DNA of 20,740 nucleotides from Syntrophorhabdus sp. (lineage in GTDB: Bacteria > Desulfobacterota > BSN033 > UBA1163). Position 1 is the first letter of the stretch; the number at the start of each line of letters is the position of its first letter. The notes under the pieces were generated by a model, which was given only the letters and a program-made list of their open reading frames with translations, ran no database searches and was not told the origin of the DNA. The DNA lies in assembly GCA_020724025.1 (NCBI GenBank), contig DYHU01000031.1, positions 1 to 20,740 on the forward strand. The letters are read 5' to 3'. The position numbers and the translations under genes were made by a program. Positions 14,201-20,740 of the stretch are shown here, one piece after another.

Positions 14201-15331
14201 TTATACTTTGAACCAGCGGCGTTGAAGACCATAATAGAGCAGGAGTCCTGTTAGATAAGCCACCCCCATATTCCACATGGCAATGCCGGCGGTGACAAGG
14301 AGAACGAAGAGGTTTTGTCTCTTTAGCTTGATATCCTGGACGACCAGGGCTAATTCCACTCCGGCGAAAAAGAGGATCACACCCAGAATTGGACGAGGAA
14401 AAACCTGAAAGAGAAGAGCAACTGAATCACTCAAGAAAAGTCCTATCAAAAGCACCATAACGCCTAAAATCACCAAGGCCCCGCCTGTCCTGGCACCGAA
14501 ACGGATGTGGCCGGCCATGCCCCCTGCTCCATGGCACATCGGAATCCCACCGATGAAGGCGCTGATCATGTTCATCACGCCGTGATCAATGCTAATGGTT
14601 TTGGCCGTCACCTTCCGGTCAGGAAAGTAAGAATTATTTTCTGCTACCGTCCCGATGATGGCATTGCCGAGGGTAAGGGGAGCTTGAGGAAGTCCTAAAA
14701 TGACGAAGCCAGAGAGAAGTTCTTTCCATGAAATTCGTCCAAATGCCAACTCGGGCCATCGATATCGAATGGAAATATTGGAGAACTCTTTCAATAGCTC
14801 CGGTTTTTGAATGAAGGCGAGGACGATTCCATATGCCATAAGGACGAGCATGGCTGGAAAGTGTCTGCTGTTGAGAAGGAGCAGGGTTATTATAACCCCT
14901 CCAATCGCAAACAGCGGTTCTCCCCTCATCATCCCTAACCCCTCCACTATGAAACTCAGACCCAATCCGAGCATGATGCCCCGGACTACAGGCTTTGTGG
15001 TGACCTTTTCGATCCAGGTGATCGCTCCGGTGACTCCCATCAAAAGCCAGAAGAGGCCGGTAAAAATGCCTGATCCCCAGATCATTCCAGGAGTGATCGT
15101 CCCTGCATGAGCGATCGCCATCCCACCGATCGCCTTCATTGGTTGAACGGGGATAGGGGTTCTGAAATAAAGTCCCACAAAGATTTTGAAGAGACCAAAA
15201 GCAACCAGAATGCCCAGGGGATCCATTTTATTGAGGGTGATATAACCCACCACAAAAGGAATCAATGTTCCGAGATCGCCAAAGGCCCCGGCGAGTTCCA
15301 TTTTGTTGTAATCATTACCCCAGAGTCGCAT
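14201..15331 (-). CDS. MOT1-type sulfate/molybdate transporter
   Basis: A 376-residue membrane protein of about ten helices with the pattern of the putative sulfate/molybdate transporter (MOT1) family. GAFGDLGTLIPF at about residues 15-26 and PVQPMKAIGGMAIA at about 63-76 are the two conserved loops that form the anion site in MOT1/SulP relatives, and a second pair appears in the C-terminal half (GLPQAPLTLGNAIIG and CHGAGGMAGH). It probably imports molybdate or sulfate. The start is uncertain: the ATG at 15331 has no Shine-Dalgarno. Longer frames to 15436 read through repeat sequence and are unlikely. No molybdate-regulatory site is seen. Confidence 0.86.
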   Translation of the reverse strand: MRLWGNDYNKMELAGAFGDLGTLIPFVVGYITLNKMDPLGILVAFGLFKIFVGLYFRTPIPVQPMKAIGGMAIAHAGTITPGMIWGSGIFTGLFWLLMGVTGAITWIEKVTTKPVVRGIMLGLGLSFIVEGLGMMRGEPLFAIGGVIITLLLLNSRHFPAMLVLMAYGIVLAFIQKPELLKEFSNISIRYRWPELAFGRISWKELLSGFVILGLPQAPLTLGNAIIGTVAENNSYFPDRKVTAKTISIDHGVMNMISAFIGGIPMCHGAGGMAGHIRFGARTGGALVILGVMVLLIGLFLSDSVALLFQVFPRPILGVILFFAGVELALVVQDIKLKRQNLFVLLVTAGIAMWNMGVAYLTGLLLYYGLQRRWFKV

Positions 15332-15394
15332 AATTACCCAAATAACGTGGCCGTCTCCCTGCCTACCGCAGGCGGGCGTGTCTCGTGAATCGCT

Positions 15395-15418
15395 AAATCC
15401 CCCCAACCCCCCTTTAGT
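15395..15418. repeat. Half of an AAATCCCCC-type palindromic repeat
   Basis: AAATCCCCCCAACCCCCCTTTA matches one half of the repeat class seen complete at 16245-16322. The second half is absent; instead the 251 bp element with terminal inverted repeats begins at 15419. This looks like an insertion or recombination point inside the older repeat. Confidence 0.55.
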
Positions 15419-15669
15419 AAACTGACCGTGTCCCATAAGTCAGGAGGCTGGACACAAGGAAGGGGGCATGACCGGTGTAATTGAAGGTTTTGCATTTCGT
15501 ATTTTGGTGTCATTCCCGTGAAAACGGGAATCCAGGACCAATAGAAACATCTGGATTCCTGCTTCCGCAGGAATGACAAACTTAAAAATTAATAATGATA
15601 TCGACCTGTTAACAACATTCAACTTAATCCTTGTGTCCAGCGCCCCCACTTATGGGTAAGGATCAGTTT
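15419..15669. mobile_element. 251 bp MITE-like element with 42-base terminal inverted repeats
   Basis: The ends 15419-15460 and 15628-15669 are imperfect inverted repeats of one another. Both contain AAACTGA, CCCATAAGT and CTGGACACAAGGA in the same order, with a few mismatches and one indel in the middle. The interior has no transposase gene, so it is a non-autonomous element or a deletion derivative of an insertion sequence. A second, unrelated repeat lies inside it at 15509-15577. I cannot see a convincing target-site duplication. The parent family is not identified. Confidence 0.7.
15509..15577. repeat. GTCATTCC palindromic repeat, second copy, nested
   Basis: A 69-base copy of the element at 5075-5169, with the same left hairpin and a right hairpin CCTGCTTCCGCAGG. 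The centre is shorter than in the first copy. It is nested in the 251 bp inverted-repeat element, which gives a relative age: the inner repeat entered later or was carried along. Confidence 0.8.
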
Positions 15670-15786
15670 CCAAAGGGGGATAATAAGGATGATAGCCATA
15701 TCTTCATGAGGTTTTTACCCACTCACTTCCACGAAGACCTAAATTATAAGATTCCAAGAGACTTTCGATGAATGCTAACTCCCCCC

Positions 15787-15815
15787 TTGACATGGCCTCA
15801 TTAATTTTTTATCAT
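15787..15815 (+). promoter_or_regulatory. Promoter of the AbrB/PIN pair
   Basis: Perfect TTGACA (15787-15792), a 17-base spacer and TATCAT (15810-15815, 5/6 match). Just downstream lie GATTA and TAATC arms around 15826-15845, with a repeated ACATAA, that may be the antitoxin's own operator. Confidence 0.65.
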
Positions 15816-15874
15816 GATTACATAAATACATAATCTGTAAAATACTTATAAAGAACCCAAAAAGAGAGGTCATT

Positions 15875-16144
15875 ATGCCATACGTTAAAGTTTTGAGAGG
15901 CGGACAAATCACCATGCCAAAAGAATTACGGGAGGTGTTAGAGATTAAAGAAGGGGACATTTTAGAGGTGCAAATGGAAAAAAATAAAGTAGTCTTGAAA
16001 CCTAAAGTGCTGGTAGACAAAAACCAGGCCTGGGAAAAACTTAATCAGGTCATAGCAAAAGTGGGTAAAAGGCATGGCAAAATTTCAGAAAAAGAGGTAG
16101 AGAGCGATGTCTTAGAAGCCGTCAAGACGGTCAGGTCTAAGTGA
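15875..16144 (+). CDS. AbrB/SpoVT-type antitoxin
   Basis: An 89-residue protein. Residues 1-45 form an AbrB swapped-hairpin domain: VKVLRGGQITMPKELREVLEIKEGD-type sequence, then a strand pair with ILEVQMEKNKVVLKPK. This part binds operator DNA. The C-terminal half is helical and charged, the usual toxin-binding part of an antitoxin. GAGAGG serves as Shine-Dalgarno. The stop is followed after one base by the ATG of a PIN-domain gene, the standard antitoxin-toxin order. Because the toxin is broken, the antitoxin may now be an orphan, perhaps still active as a regulator. Confidence 0.85.
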   Translation: MPYVKVLRGGQITMPKELREVLEIKEGDILEVQMEKNKVVLKPKVLVDKNQAWEKLNQVIAKVGKRHGKISEKEVESDVLEAVKTVRSK

Positions 16145-16145
16145 T

Positions 16146-16346
16146 ATGCTCAAAGCCGTCCTCGATACCAGCATTCTGGTGAGTGCTTTTTTGAAACACT
16201 TTAGTTTTTTGAAAAAAAGTCTGATAAAAATGCCACGATATCCCAAATCCCCCTTAATCCCCCTTTTTCAAAGGGGGAAATATTTCTCCTCCCTTTGGAA
16301 AAGGGAGGTGGGGAGGGATTTTATGAAGCCTTTTTCAAAGCGCTAA
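16146..16346 (+). pseudogene. PIN-domain toxin gene, disrupted after about 18 codons
   Basis: The first 17 residues, MLKAVLDTSILVSAFLK, are the typical start of a PIN ribonuclease (first catalytic aspartate D7). A PIN toxin should run for about 130 residues, but the frame becomes non-homologous at about 16200 and passes through a palindromic repeat at 16245-16322 before a stop at 16344-16346. No later part of the PIN fold (second and third acidic motifs) can be found downstream on this strand. The toxin is therefore inactive. The repeat and the loss may be linked, though the break begins about 45 bases before the repeat. Confidence 0.75.
16245..16322. repeat. AAATCCCCC palindromic repeat in the PIN remnant
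   Basis: A 78-base element with ends AAATCCC and GGGATTT and two inner hairpins: CCCCCTTT-TTC-AAAGGGGG and CCTCCCTTT-GGA-AAAGGGAGG. This class is widespread between genes of many bacteria. A half copy is at 15395-15418. Confidence 0.8.
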
Positions 16347-16454
16347 AGTGTTACGAGGAATTAAGATTGTCTCAAGCCAGGAATTTTTAGAACTTCCGAA
16401 ATAATCTGCAAGCGCCAATGGATCGATAACACTTAAATGCGGATTTCTCAAAAA

Positions 16455-16580
16455 TCATTGTTTTCTTCGGCGATAGATATTCTCCATTTCTTTATAAGTG
16501 CATTCTCCGCACCAGTATTCATTCCCTTTCTGGGAATAGCCATCGTATCCAAGAGAAATCGTCACCCCGCATTCACACAT
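16455..16580 (-). CDS. 41-residue zinc-ribbon-like small protein (candidate)
   Basis: An ORF of 41 residues from an ATG at 16580 with cysteines C2, C4, C29 and C32: CECG near the start and WCGEC near residue 28-32, a spacing like a small zinc ribbon. The rest is polar, ending in a basic tail (YRRRKQ). There is no good Shine-Dalgarno, and the upstream frame is open without a start, so it may be a 3' fragment of a longer gene or may depend on read-out from serB, which ends 45 bases upstream. Downstream of its stop, the same strand and frame continue openly for about 39 codons (through NPHLSVIDPLALADYF), which could be another gene remnant. Moderately speculative. Confidence 0.38.
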   Translation of the reverse strand: MCECGVTISLGYDGYSQKGNEYWCGECTYKEMENIYRRRKQ

Positions 16581-16624
16581 TTGGTCGGCAAGCAAGTGGA
16601 AAGAAAAAGGACGGCTTTGAAGGA

Positions 16625-17833
16625 CTAAACAGGGGTGTCACAGACACTCCAGGAATTCATCTCCTCTTCCGAGATGCCCAGGATGTAGAGGATGTTTTTA
16701 AGGCGGGCTCGTCCAAGATTCATATTAGCGGCGCGATCGAGTCTCCCTTTTGCATTGTAAGCAATCCCCAGGCCTGCCTGACCCAGCATCAACACATCAT
16801 TGGCGCCATCGCCAATGGCAACGGTCTGATCCAGAAGAACTCCTTCCGCACTTGAGACCATATTGACGATCTTTGCTTTGTAGGTATTATCGACGATCTG
16901 GCCCAAGACCTTCCCCGTCAGTTTGCCATTCTTGATCTCGAGTTGATTGGCATAGGAAAAATCGAGACCCATCTTCTCCTTCAGATGGTCGGCAAAGTAA
17001 TGGAACCCTCCGCTCACCACGCCCGATTTATAGCCCAACCGTTTAAGCGTCGTCACCAGCTCCTCTGCCCCTTCAGAAAGCCTCATTCCTTCCCGGATCT
17101 CTTCCAGCTCCTTCACTCTCAACCCTTTGAGAAGGGCCACGCGCTGGATGAGCGCTTCCTCGAAGTCGAGATCTCCCCTGCGGGCCTTCTCCGTAATTCT
17201 CGACACCTCCTTGAAAACCCCTGCCCTCTCGGCCATCTCGTCGATGATCTCCATATCGACCAGGGTGCTATCCATATCGAAAAAGACCAATCTCTTGTTT
17301 TTCCGATAGGCCTCCATCTTCTGGAGGGCAAGATCGATATTGAGTTCATGGCTTTTGGAGAGTAGTCTCTCTTTGAGGCGAGAAAGGTTCTGTACGCCAT
17401 TGACATCGATCGTCAATTCTACACAACTGGCACGGTGGCGGGTCAGGTTGGCGATCATCTCAATATTGGCTTTCTCCTCTCCGAGGATATTTGAAATCTC
17501 CGCCAGAGCCCTGGTATCGCCGAAGTAGGTGAGGACAAAATGGTTCTTACTGTTTCGGGCCTTCACCTCCTTCTCCGAATAGAGACGGAAGTTGAGCGTC
17601 AGGCCGAGACGGCTCGCTTCAAAGAGGAGGTCTTTCAGAACGCCGTCCTTCGACTGTCTGGCTCCGCTCATATCGAGGAGAAAAGAGAGACCGAGAAAAT
17701 CCTGGAGCGAGGCCTGCTCGATATCCACGATCTCCACCTGATTCTCCACCAGAATCTTGCTAAAGGCGGCCGTGATCCCCGGCCGGTCCTGGCCGGAGAC
17801 CGTCACCAATACAAAGTCTTTCTTCTCGTCCAT
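16625..17833 (-). CDS. serB: Phosphoserine phosphatase with two N-terminal ACT domains
   Basis: A 402-residue enzyme that hydrolyses phosphoserine to serine, the last step of serine synthesis. Residues about 5-85 and 97-172 are two ACT-type regulatory domains (VSGQDRPGITAAF and TYFGDTRALAEI). Residues 181 to about 395 are a HAD phosphatase: motif I FFDMDSTLV with catalytic D186 and D188, motif II VVSGGF near 275, and motif III GDGANDVLML near 345. This double-ACT architecture is known in SerB of several bacteria. It begins 27 bases after the stop of the spermidine-synthase-like gene, with GGGGGA as Shine-Dalgarno, so it is probably co-transcribed with it. Confidence 0.94.
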   Translation of the reverse strand: MDEKKDFVLVTVSGQDRPGITAAFSKILVENQVEIVDIEQASLQDFLGLSFLLDMSGARQSKDGVLKDLLFEASRLGLTLNFRLYSEKEVKARNSKNHFVLTYFGDTRALAEISNILGEEKANIEMIANLTRHRASCVELTIDVNGVQNLSRLKERLLSKSHELNIDLALQKMEAYRKNKRLVFFDMDSTLVDMEIIDEMAERAGVFKEVSRITEKARRGDLDFEEALIQRVALLKGLRVKELEEIREGMRLSEGAEELVTTLKRLGYKSGVVSGGFHYFADHLKEKMGLDFSYANQLEIKNGKLTGKVLGQIVDNTYKAKIVNMVSSAEGVLLDQTVAIGDGANDVLMLGQAGLGIAYNAKGRLDRAANMNLGRARLKNILYILGISEEEMNSWSVCDTPV

Positions 17834-17860
17834 TCGATCCCCCGATTGATAACCGCCCCT

Positions 17861-19504
17861 TCATCTCGAATAGCCGAAGCGTTCTTCAAAGATGGGGGCG
17901 ATCAGGTTGTCCACGGGCACATAGTCATCGGTGAGGATCACCGAGTAGCGTTCCTTCAGATACTTTTGCAACCGGTCCTGGGGCATGACATGGGAGGTCA
18001 TCTCCTCCCCTTTCTCCTTCTTCACCACCTTGACGAAGTTATCCATATCGAGTTTCTGCGGACTGGCTACCACGACGCAGGTGCTGATCCCGATGCTGTC
18101 AAAATCGGAGCTGAGGGTGATGAGATGGACATTCCCCTTCCCGAACACTTCTTCCAGCGTCCGGATATAGGAAGGCATGAATTGGCCCTTTTTCATGCTA
18201 TCGATCACATTGGCCAGAAGCAATCCATCCGGCTTCAGAAGGGCCTTCAATTGCATGGCAAATTCTTTCGTCGTCAGATGATAGGGGATTGAGAGGTCGT
18301 TGAAGGCGTCTCCGAAGATGAAATCAAAGCTCCCCTTCTCCTTGCAATTCATCACAAACCAGCGGCCATCCTCATTGTGTGAGCGGATCTTGGTCTGCTC
18401 TGAAATGCCCAGATATTTTTTGACGACCCGGGTGATCTCCGGGTCGATCTCCACGACATCCATCTCGGCCGCCGGATATTTCGATTCGATATAACGGGGA
18501 AAGGTATATCCTCCTCCGCCGATGAAGAGGGCCTTAAAGGACTTTCGCTTCTTCGCCTGCCACCTCACAAACTCTTCGTAAATCCGGATGTATTCATACT
18601 CCAGGTAATGGGGGTCCTTTAAGTCAGTATAGGAGTGGACCAGATGGTCAAGAACAAGCGACTCGAGAGGGTTTCCGCTGTTTCCTTTGATGCTGCGCTT
18701 CAATTTGATCGTGTAGTAATCGCTCTCCTTAAAAAAATATGTGTCTTCATCCAGGGGTGGTTTGAAGGCATATCCATAGGCCATCTCGAGGGCAGGGAGG
18801 GGGGAGGTTGAAATGGAAATTTCTCCCGGACGAACAGCCGCATACCCATAAAGTCCTGCCAGCGGAATGACGAGAAAGATAAGAATGAGGAAGATGGAGA
18901 AGAGTCCAATCCCTTTCTTACGTGCGAGAAAATCTCCGAAGACCAGACCGGAGAGAATGAGGATGATGCCCATGGTGATTAGGATATGGCGCGTCCCCAT
19001 CCAGGAGACGAGGAAGAATCCGGTGGCAAAGGTCCCGAGGATGGAACCGAGAGTTGAGAAGGCATAGATCTTTCCGACAACATTGCCTGTCTTCGCCAGG
19101 TTGTTAAGGGTCAGCTTGACCACCAAGGGTGAGATCATTCCGAGTATACAGGCAGGGGCGAAGAAGACGATCGTGGTGATCAGGAGGATCCTCACCATGA
19201 GGCTGGTTTGAAAGTGGGCCCCTCCGACCAGATTGGTCAGGGGAGAGATCGAAAACGCTCCCACGCCGGAGAGAAAGAGGAGCCAGCCGAGCGTGGAGGG
19301 GCGGGGGTACCTATCTGCAAGCAATCCCCCCAGGTAGGCTCCGATGCTGATGCCGGCCAGCACCACGCCGATGATGCTCGTCCAGGTGTAGAGCGAGACG
19401 CCCACATAGGGAGCCATGATTCTTCCTGCCACCAGCTCGATGACCAGGGTGCAGAAACTGGCGATGAAGACGACGATGTTCGCTTTGATGACCTCTTTTT
19501 GCAT
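17861..19504 (-). CDS. Fused membrane / spermidine-synthase-like protein
   Basis: A 547-residue fusion. Residues about 8-225 form seven or eight membrane helices of the transporter-like part that occurs in fused MFS/spermidine synthase proteins (ELVAGRIMAPYVG near 24, YLGGLLADRYPRP near 58). Residues about 245-545 are a Rossmann methyltransferase-like domain related to SpeE: GGGGYTFPRY binds the nucleotide, VVEIDPEI is the acidic strand end, and FGDAFNDLSIPYHL is the active-site region. The DxF/DAF motif is present but polyamine chemistry is unproven for this group. The start has weak AGAGG. It precedes serB in the same direction. Confidence 0.86.
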   Translation of the reverse strand: MQKEVIKANIVVFIASFCTLVIELVAGRIMAPYVGVSLYTWTSIIGVVLAGISIGAYLGGLLADRYPRPSTLGWLLFLSGVGAFSISPLTNLVGGAHFQTSLMVRILLITTIVFFAPACILGMISPLVVKLTLNNLAKTGNVVGKIYAFSTLGSILGTFATGFFLVSWMGTRHILITMGIILILSGLVFGDFLARKKGIGLFSIFLILIFLVIPLAGLYGYAAVRPGEISISTSPLPALEMAYGYAFKPPLDEDTYFFKESDYYTIKLKRSIKGNSGNPLESLVLDHLVHSYTDLKDPHYLEYEYIRIYEEFVRWQAKKRKSFKALFIGGGGYTFPRYIESKYPAAEMDVVEIDPEITRVVKKYLGISEQTKIRSHNEDGRWFVMNCKEKGSFDFIFGDAFNDLSIPYHLTTKEFAMQLKALLKPDGLLLANVIDSMKKGQFMPSYIRTLEEVFGKGNVHLITLSSDFDSIGISTCVVVASPQKLDMDNFVKVVKKEKGEEMTSHVMPQDRLQKYLKERYSVILTDDYVPVDNLIAPIFEERFGYSR

Positions 19505-19620
19505 GTGGAAACCTCTTTCTTTGAACCAGAATTTGGAAGCCCTTTGGTGTTCAGGTCGTAATTTTAAAACTTATCCGCAATGAGTTCAAGAGAACTTGTC
19601 CTGATTACAATTTTTTAAAT

Positions 19621-19642
19621 CCGCAATCCGCATTCCGCAATC
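19621..19642. repeat. Short CCGCAATCCGCATTCCGC repeat
   Basis: Reverse complement of the repeat unit found at 9302-9328, with an extra TCTACAATC next to it. It lies in the 150-base gap between the crotonase stop and the spermidine-synthase-like start. Confidence 0.6.
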
Positions 19643-19655
19643 TACAATCGAAGAT

Positions 19656-20444
19656 TCATTCTCCTTTATATTTCGGTGGTCTCTTTTCGACGAAGGCCGC
19701 AATGCCCTCCTGGGTGTCCTGGGTGCGGGTGATCCCCGCAATCGCCTGGCTCTCATTCTCCATCTGTGTCTCCAGAGTCTCATTCCATCCCGTTTGCATC
19801 AACCGTTTTGCCGCTCCGAACGATTTCGAAGGACCTAATGCAAGCTGTATGGCCAACTGGCTTGCCTGGGCGAGTAATTCTTCACCCGGGACGACGCGGG
19901 CCACGATCCCTAATTCAAATGCTTCCTCCGCGGTGAGCATCCGGTTGGTCAATGTTAACTCAAGGGCCCTCTTGAGACCGACAGTGCGGGGCAGAAAGTA
20001 GGACATGCTTCCATCGGGCGTGAGCCCCACACGCGTATAGGCCACACTGAAACGGGCGGAACGGGCGGCGAAAACAATGTCGCAGGCAAGGGCAAGGCTC
20101 ATTCCGGCCCCCACCGCATACCCGTTGACCGCCGCGATCACGGGCGCATTCATGCGCGCCATCCGGGAGATGGCGGCGTGAAGAAAGGTGGTCACCTCTT
20201 TGATGTGTAAGGGCAGGTTCCTGCCCTGCGAGGTGAAAGACTTCAGGTCGCCGCCGGCGCAGAAATGGCTTCCCGCGCCGGTGATCATAACCGCCCGGAC
20301 CACGGGATCCTCATCGCATTCCAATATGGCATGCATGAGATCCCGGGCCCATTCCAGATTGATCGCATTGAGCGCCTCAGGCCGGTTGAGGGTGATGTGA
20401 GCCACATGATCTTTTACATCGAACAGAAGGGTAGTATATTCCAT
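19656..20444 (-). CDS. Enoyl-CoA hydratase/isomerase family (crotonase), PaaG-like
   Basis: A 262-residue crotonase-fold enzyme acting on acyl-CoA substrates, in the cytoplasm. The oxyanion-hole motifs are present: SHFCAGGDLKSF (about 59-70) and NGYAVGAGMSLALACDIV (about 107-124). In the catalytic region (RVGLTPDGSMSYFLPRTVG, about 138-156) Asp144 is present but the usual first glutamate of hydratases is not, a pattern seen in isomerase-type members such as PaaG. The true reaction could be hydration or double-bond isomerisation in fatty or aromatic acid breakdown. A GGAGG lies upstream of the ATG at 20444. No other beta-oxidation gene is in view. Confidence 0.9.
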   Translation of the reverse strand: MEYTTLLFDVKDHVAHITLNRPEALNAINLEWARDLMHAILECDEDPVVRAVMITGAGSHFCAGGDLKSFTSQGRNLPLHIKEVTTFLHAAISRMARMNAPVIAAVNGYAVGAGMSLALACDIVFAARSARFSVAYTRVGLTPDGSMSYFLPRTVGLKRALELTLTNRMLTAEEAFELGIVARVVPGEELLAQASQLAIQLALGPSKSFGAAKRLMQTGWNETLETQMENESQAIAGITRTQDTQEGIAAFVEKRPPKYKGE

Positions 20445-20740
20445 CTTTTCAATACCTCCTTTTCCACGGTATAGATGGGAAGTTTAATTTGGCTAAACCG
20501 TGGTGTCAATCTGAATTTTTCATCTTTCGGCTTTAGAGTAGGTGACCTATACCGATCACCCTGAGGCTCTCGAAGGGTGAATAATTGGACTGTCCATGCT
20601 TCGACAAGCTCAGCACGAACGTTTTTTCCATATGTCCTGAACCAAAAGGATGATCTCTGGGCAAACGGAATTTGGTTGTCTCTGAGCTGCAATTCAGACA
20701 GTAGCGAGCCCCAACCGGCGGGATTCCCTGAAGGTCTCGT
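20445..20740. other. Right-edge gap with a REP-like repeat and no gene
   Basis: I find no convincing coding sequence. A minus-strand frame over 20414-20692 is driven by the repeat and starts at TTG without a Shine-Dalgarno. The last 45 bases could belong to another gene beyond the edge, but nothing is recognisable. Confidence 0.55.
20556..20621. repeat. REP-like inverted pair, CTGAG..TCGAAG type
   Basis: A hairpin TCACCCT...AGGGTGA (20556-20580), then an inverted partner CTTCGACAAGCTCAGC (about 20599-20614). The two halves are related as inverted copies (CTGAG-x-x-x-x-TCGAAG). This is a common repeat class in environmental bacteria, where it can act as a transcript-end stabiliser or a relic of a REP transposon. 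Confidence 0.65.

Noticed and set aside
15332..15436. N-terminal extension of the MOT1-type transporter
   Set aside because: The extra 35 codons are translated repeat sequence and would precede a normal membrane protein start, so the ATG at 15331 is preferred.
16245..16322. CRISPR-like look of the CCCCC/GGGGG palindromes
   Set aside because: There is a single unit with no regularly spaced repeats or unique spacers; it is an ordinary dispersed palindromic repeat.
20414..20692. A 92-codon minus-strand frame at the right edge
   Set aside because: It starts at TTG without a Shine-Dalgarno and its middle part is a translation of a REP-like repeat.

Overview
This 20.7 kb window looks like a chromosomal piece of an anaerobic, deltaproteobacteria-like organism (Desulfobacterota or a relative). 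That placement is an inference. It rests on a selenocysteine-type gene, an ACR3/ArsP arsenic locus carrying a CdhD/RnfB-type Fe-S domain protein, several toxin-antitoxin pairs, and many short palindromic repeats scattered between genes. There is no rRNA, tRNA or CRISPR array.

Layout. (1) 1-2575 is a clearly A+T-rich island on the minus strand. It holds a phospholipase-D-like/SF2 helicase fusion, a 60-residue protein and the start of an SMC-like ATPase that runs off the left edge. It reads as a DNA-targeting defence cassette, possibly of the DNA-phosphorothioation (Dnd) restriction type. (2) 2632-3089 is a boundary zone with a 59-residue ORF and the 5' stub of a cupin gene whose intact relative lies at 11542. 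(3) 3134-6547 is a minus-strand arsenic operon in the order arsR, arsP-type permease, thioredoxin-like protein, Fe-S protein, acr3. The thioredoxin-like gene has TGA exactly where the first cysteine of the CxxC motif belongs, followed by a SECIS-like hairpin, so it is most simply read as a selenoprotein. (4) 6667-11853 is the divergent plus-strand block: a double thioredoxin-like/CcdA-DsbD membrane fusion, a SurA-like/thioredoxin fusion, a metallophosphoesterase-like protein whose metal-binding motifs are mostly substituted, mntP, an unknown membrane protein and a cupin.

(5) 11969-13026 holds a DUF433/DUF5615 toxin-antitoxin pair and a small ribbon-helix-helix-like protein, all on the minus strand. 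(6) 13326-14084 is a conserved cysteine-rich protein of unknown function with a strong, palindrome-bearing promoter. (7) 14201-15331 is a MOT1-type sulfate/molybdate transporter. (8) 15395-16580 is repeat-rich: a 251 bp element with terminal inverted repeats that contains a second repeat, an AbrB-type antitoxin, a PIN toxin gene broken near its start, and a 41-residue zinc-ribbon-like ORF. (9) 16625-20444 carries serB, a fused membrane/spermidine-synthase-like protein and a crotonase-family enzyme, all on the minus strand.

The functional core is the pair of divergent blocks meeting at 6547-6667. One strand expels arsenic species and supplies a cytosolic (seleno)thioredoxin and an Fe-S protein. 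The other appears to move reducing equivalents across the membrane to envelope thioredoxin domains. A perfect 9-4-9 palindrome overlaps the arsR promoter and is the likely ArsR operator. The selenoprotein and the two divergent redox/arsenic operons are the most interesting content; the truncated defence cassette is second.
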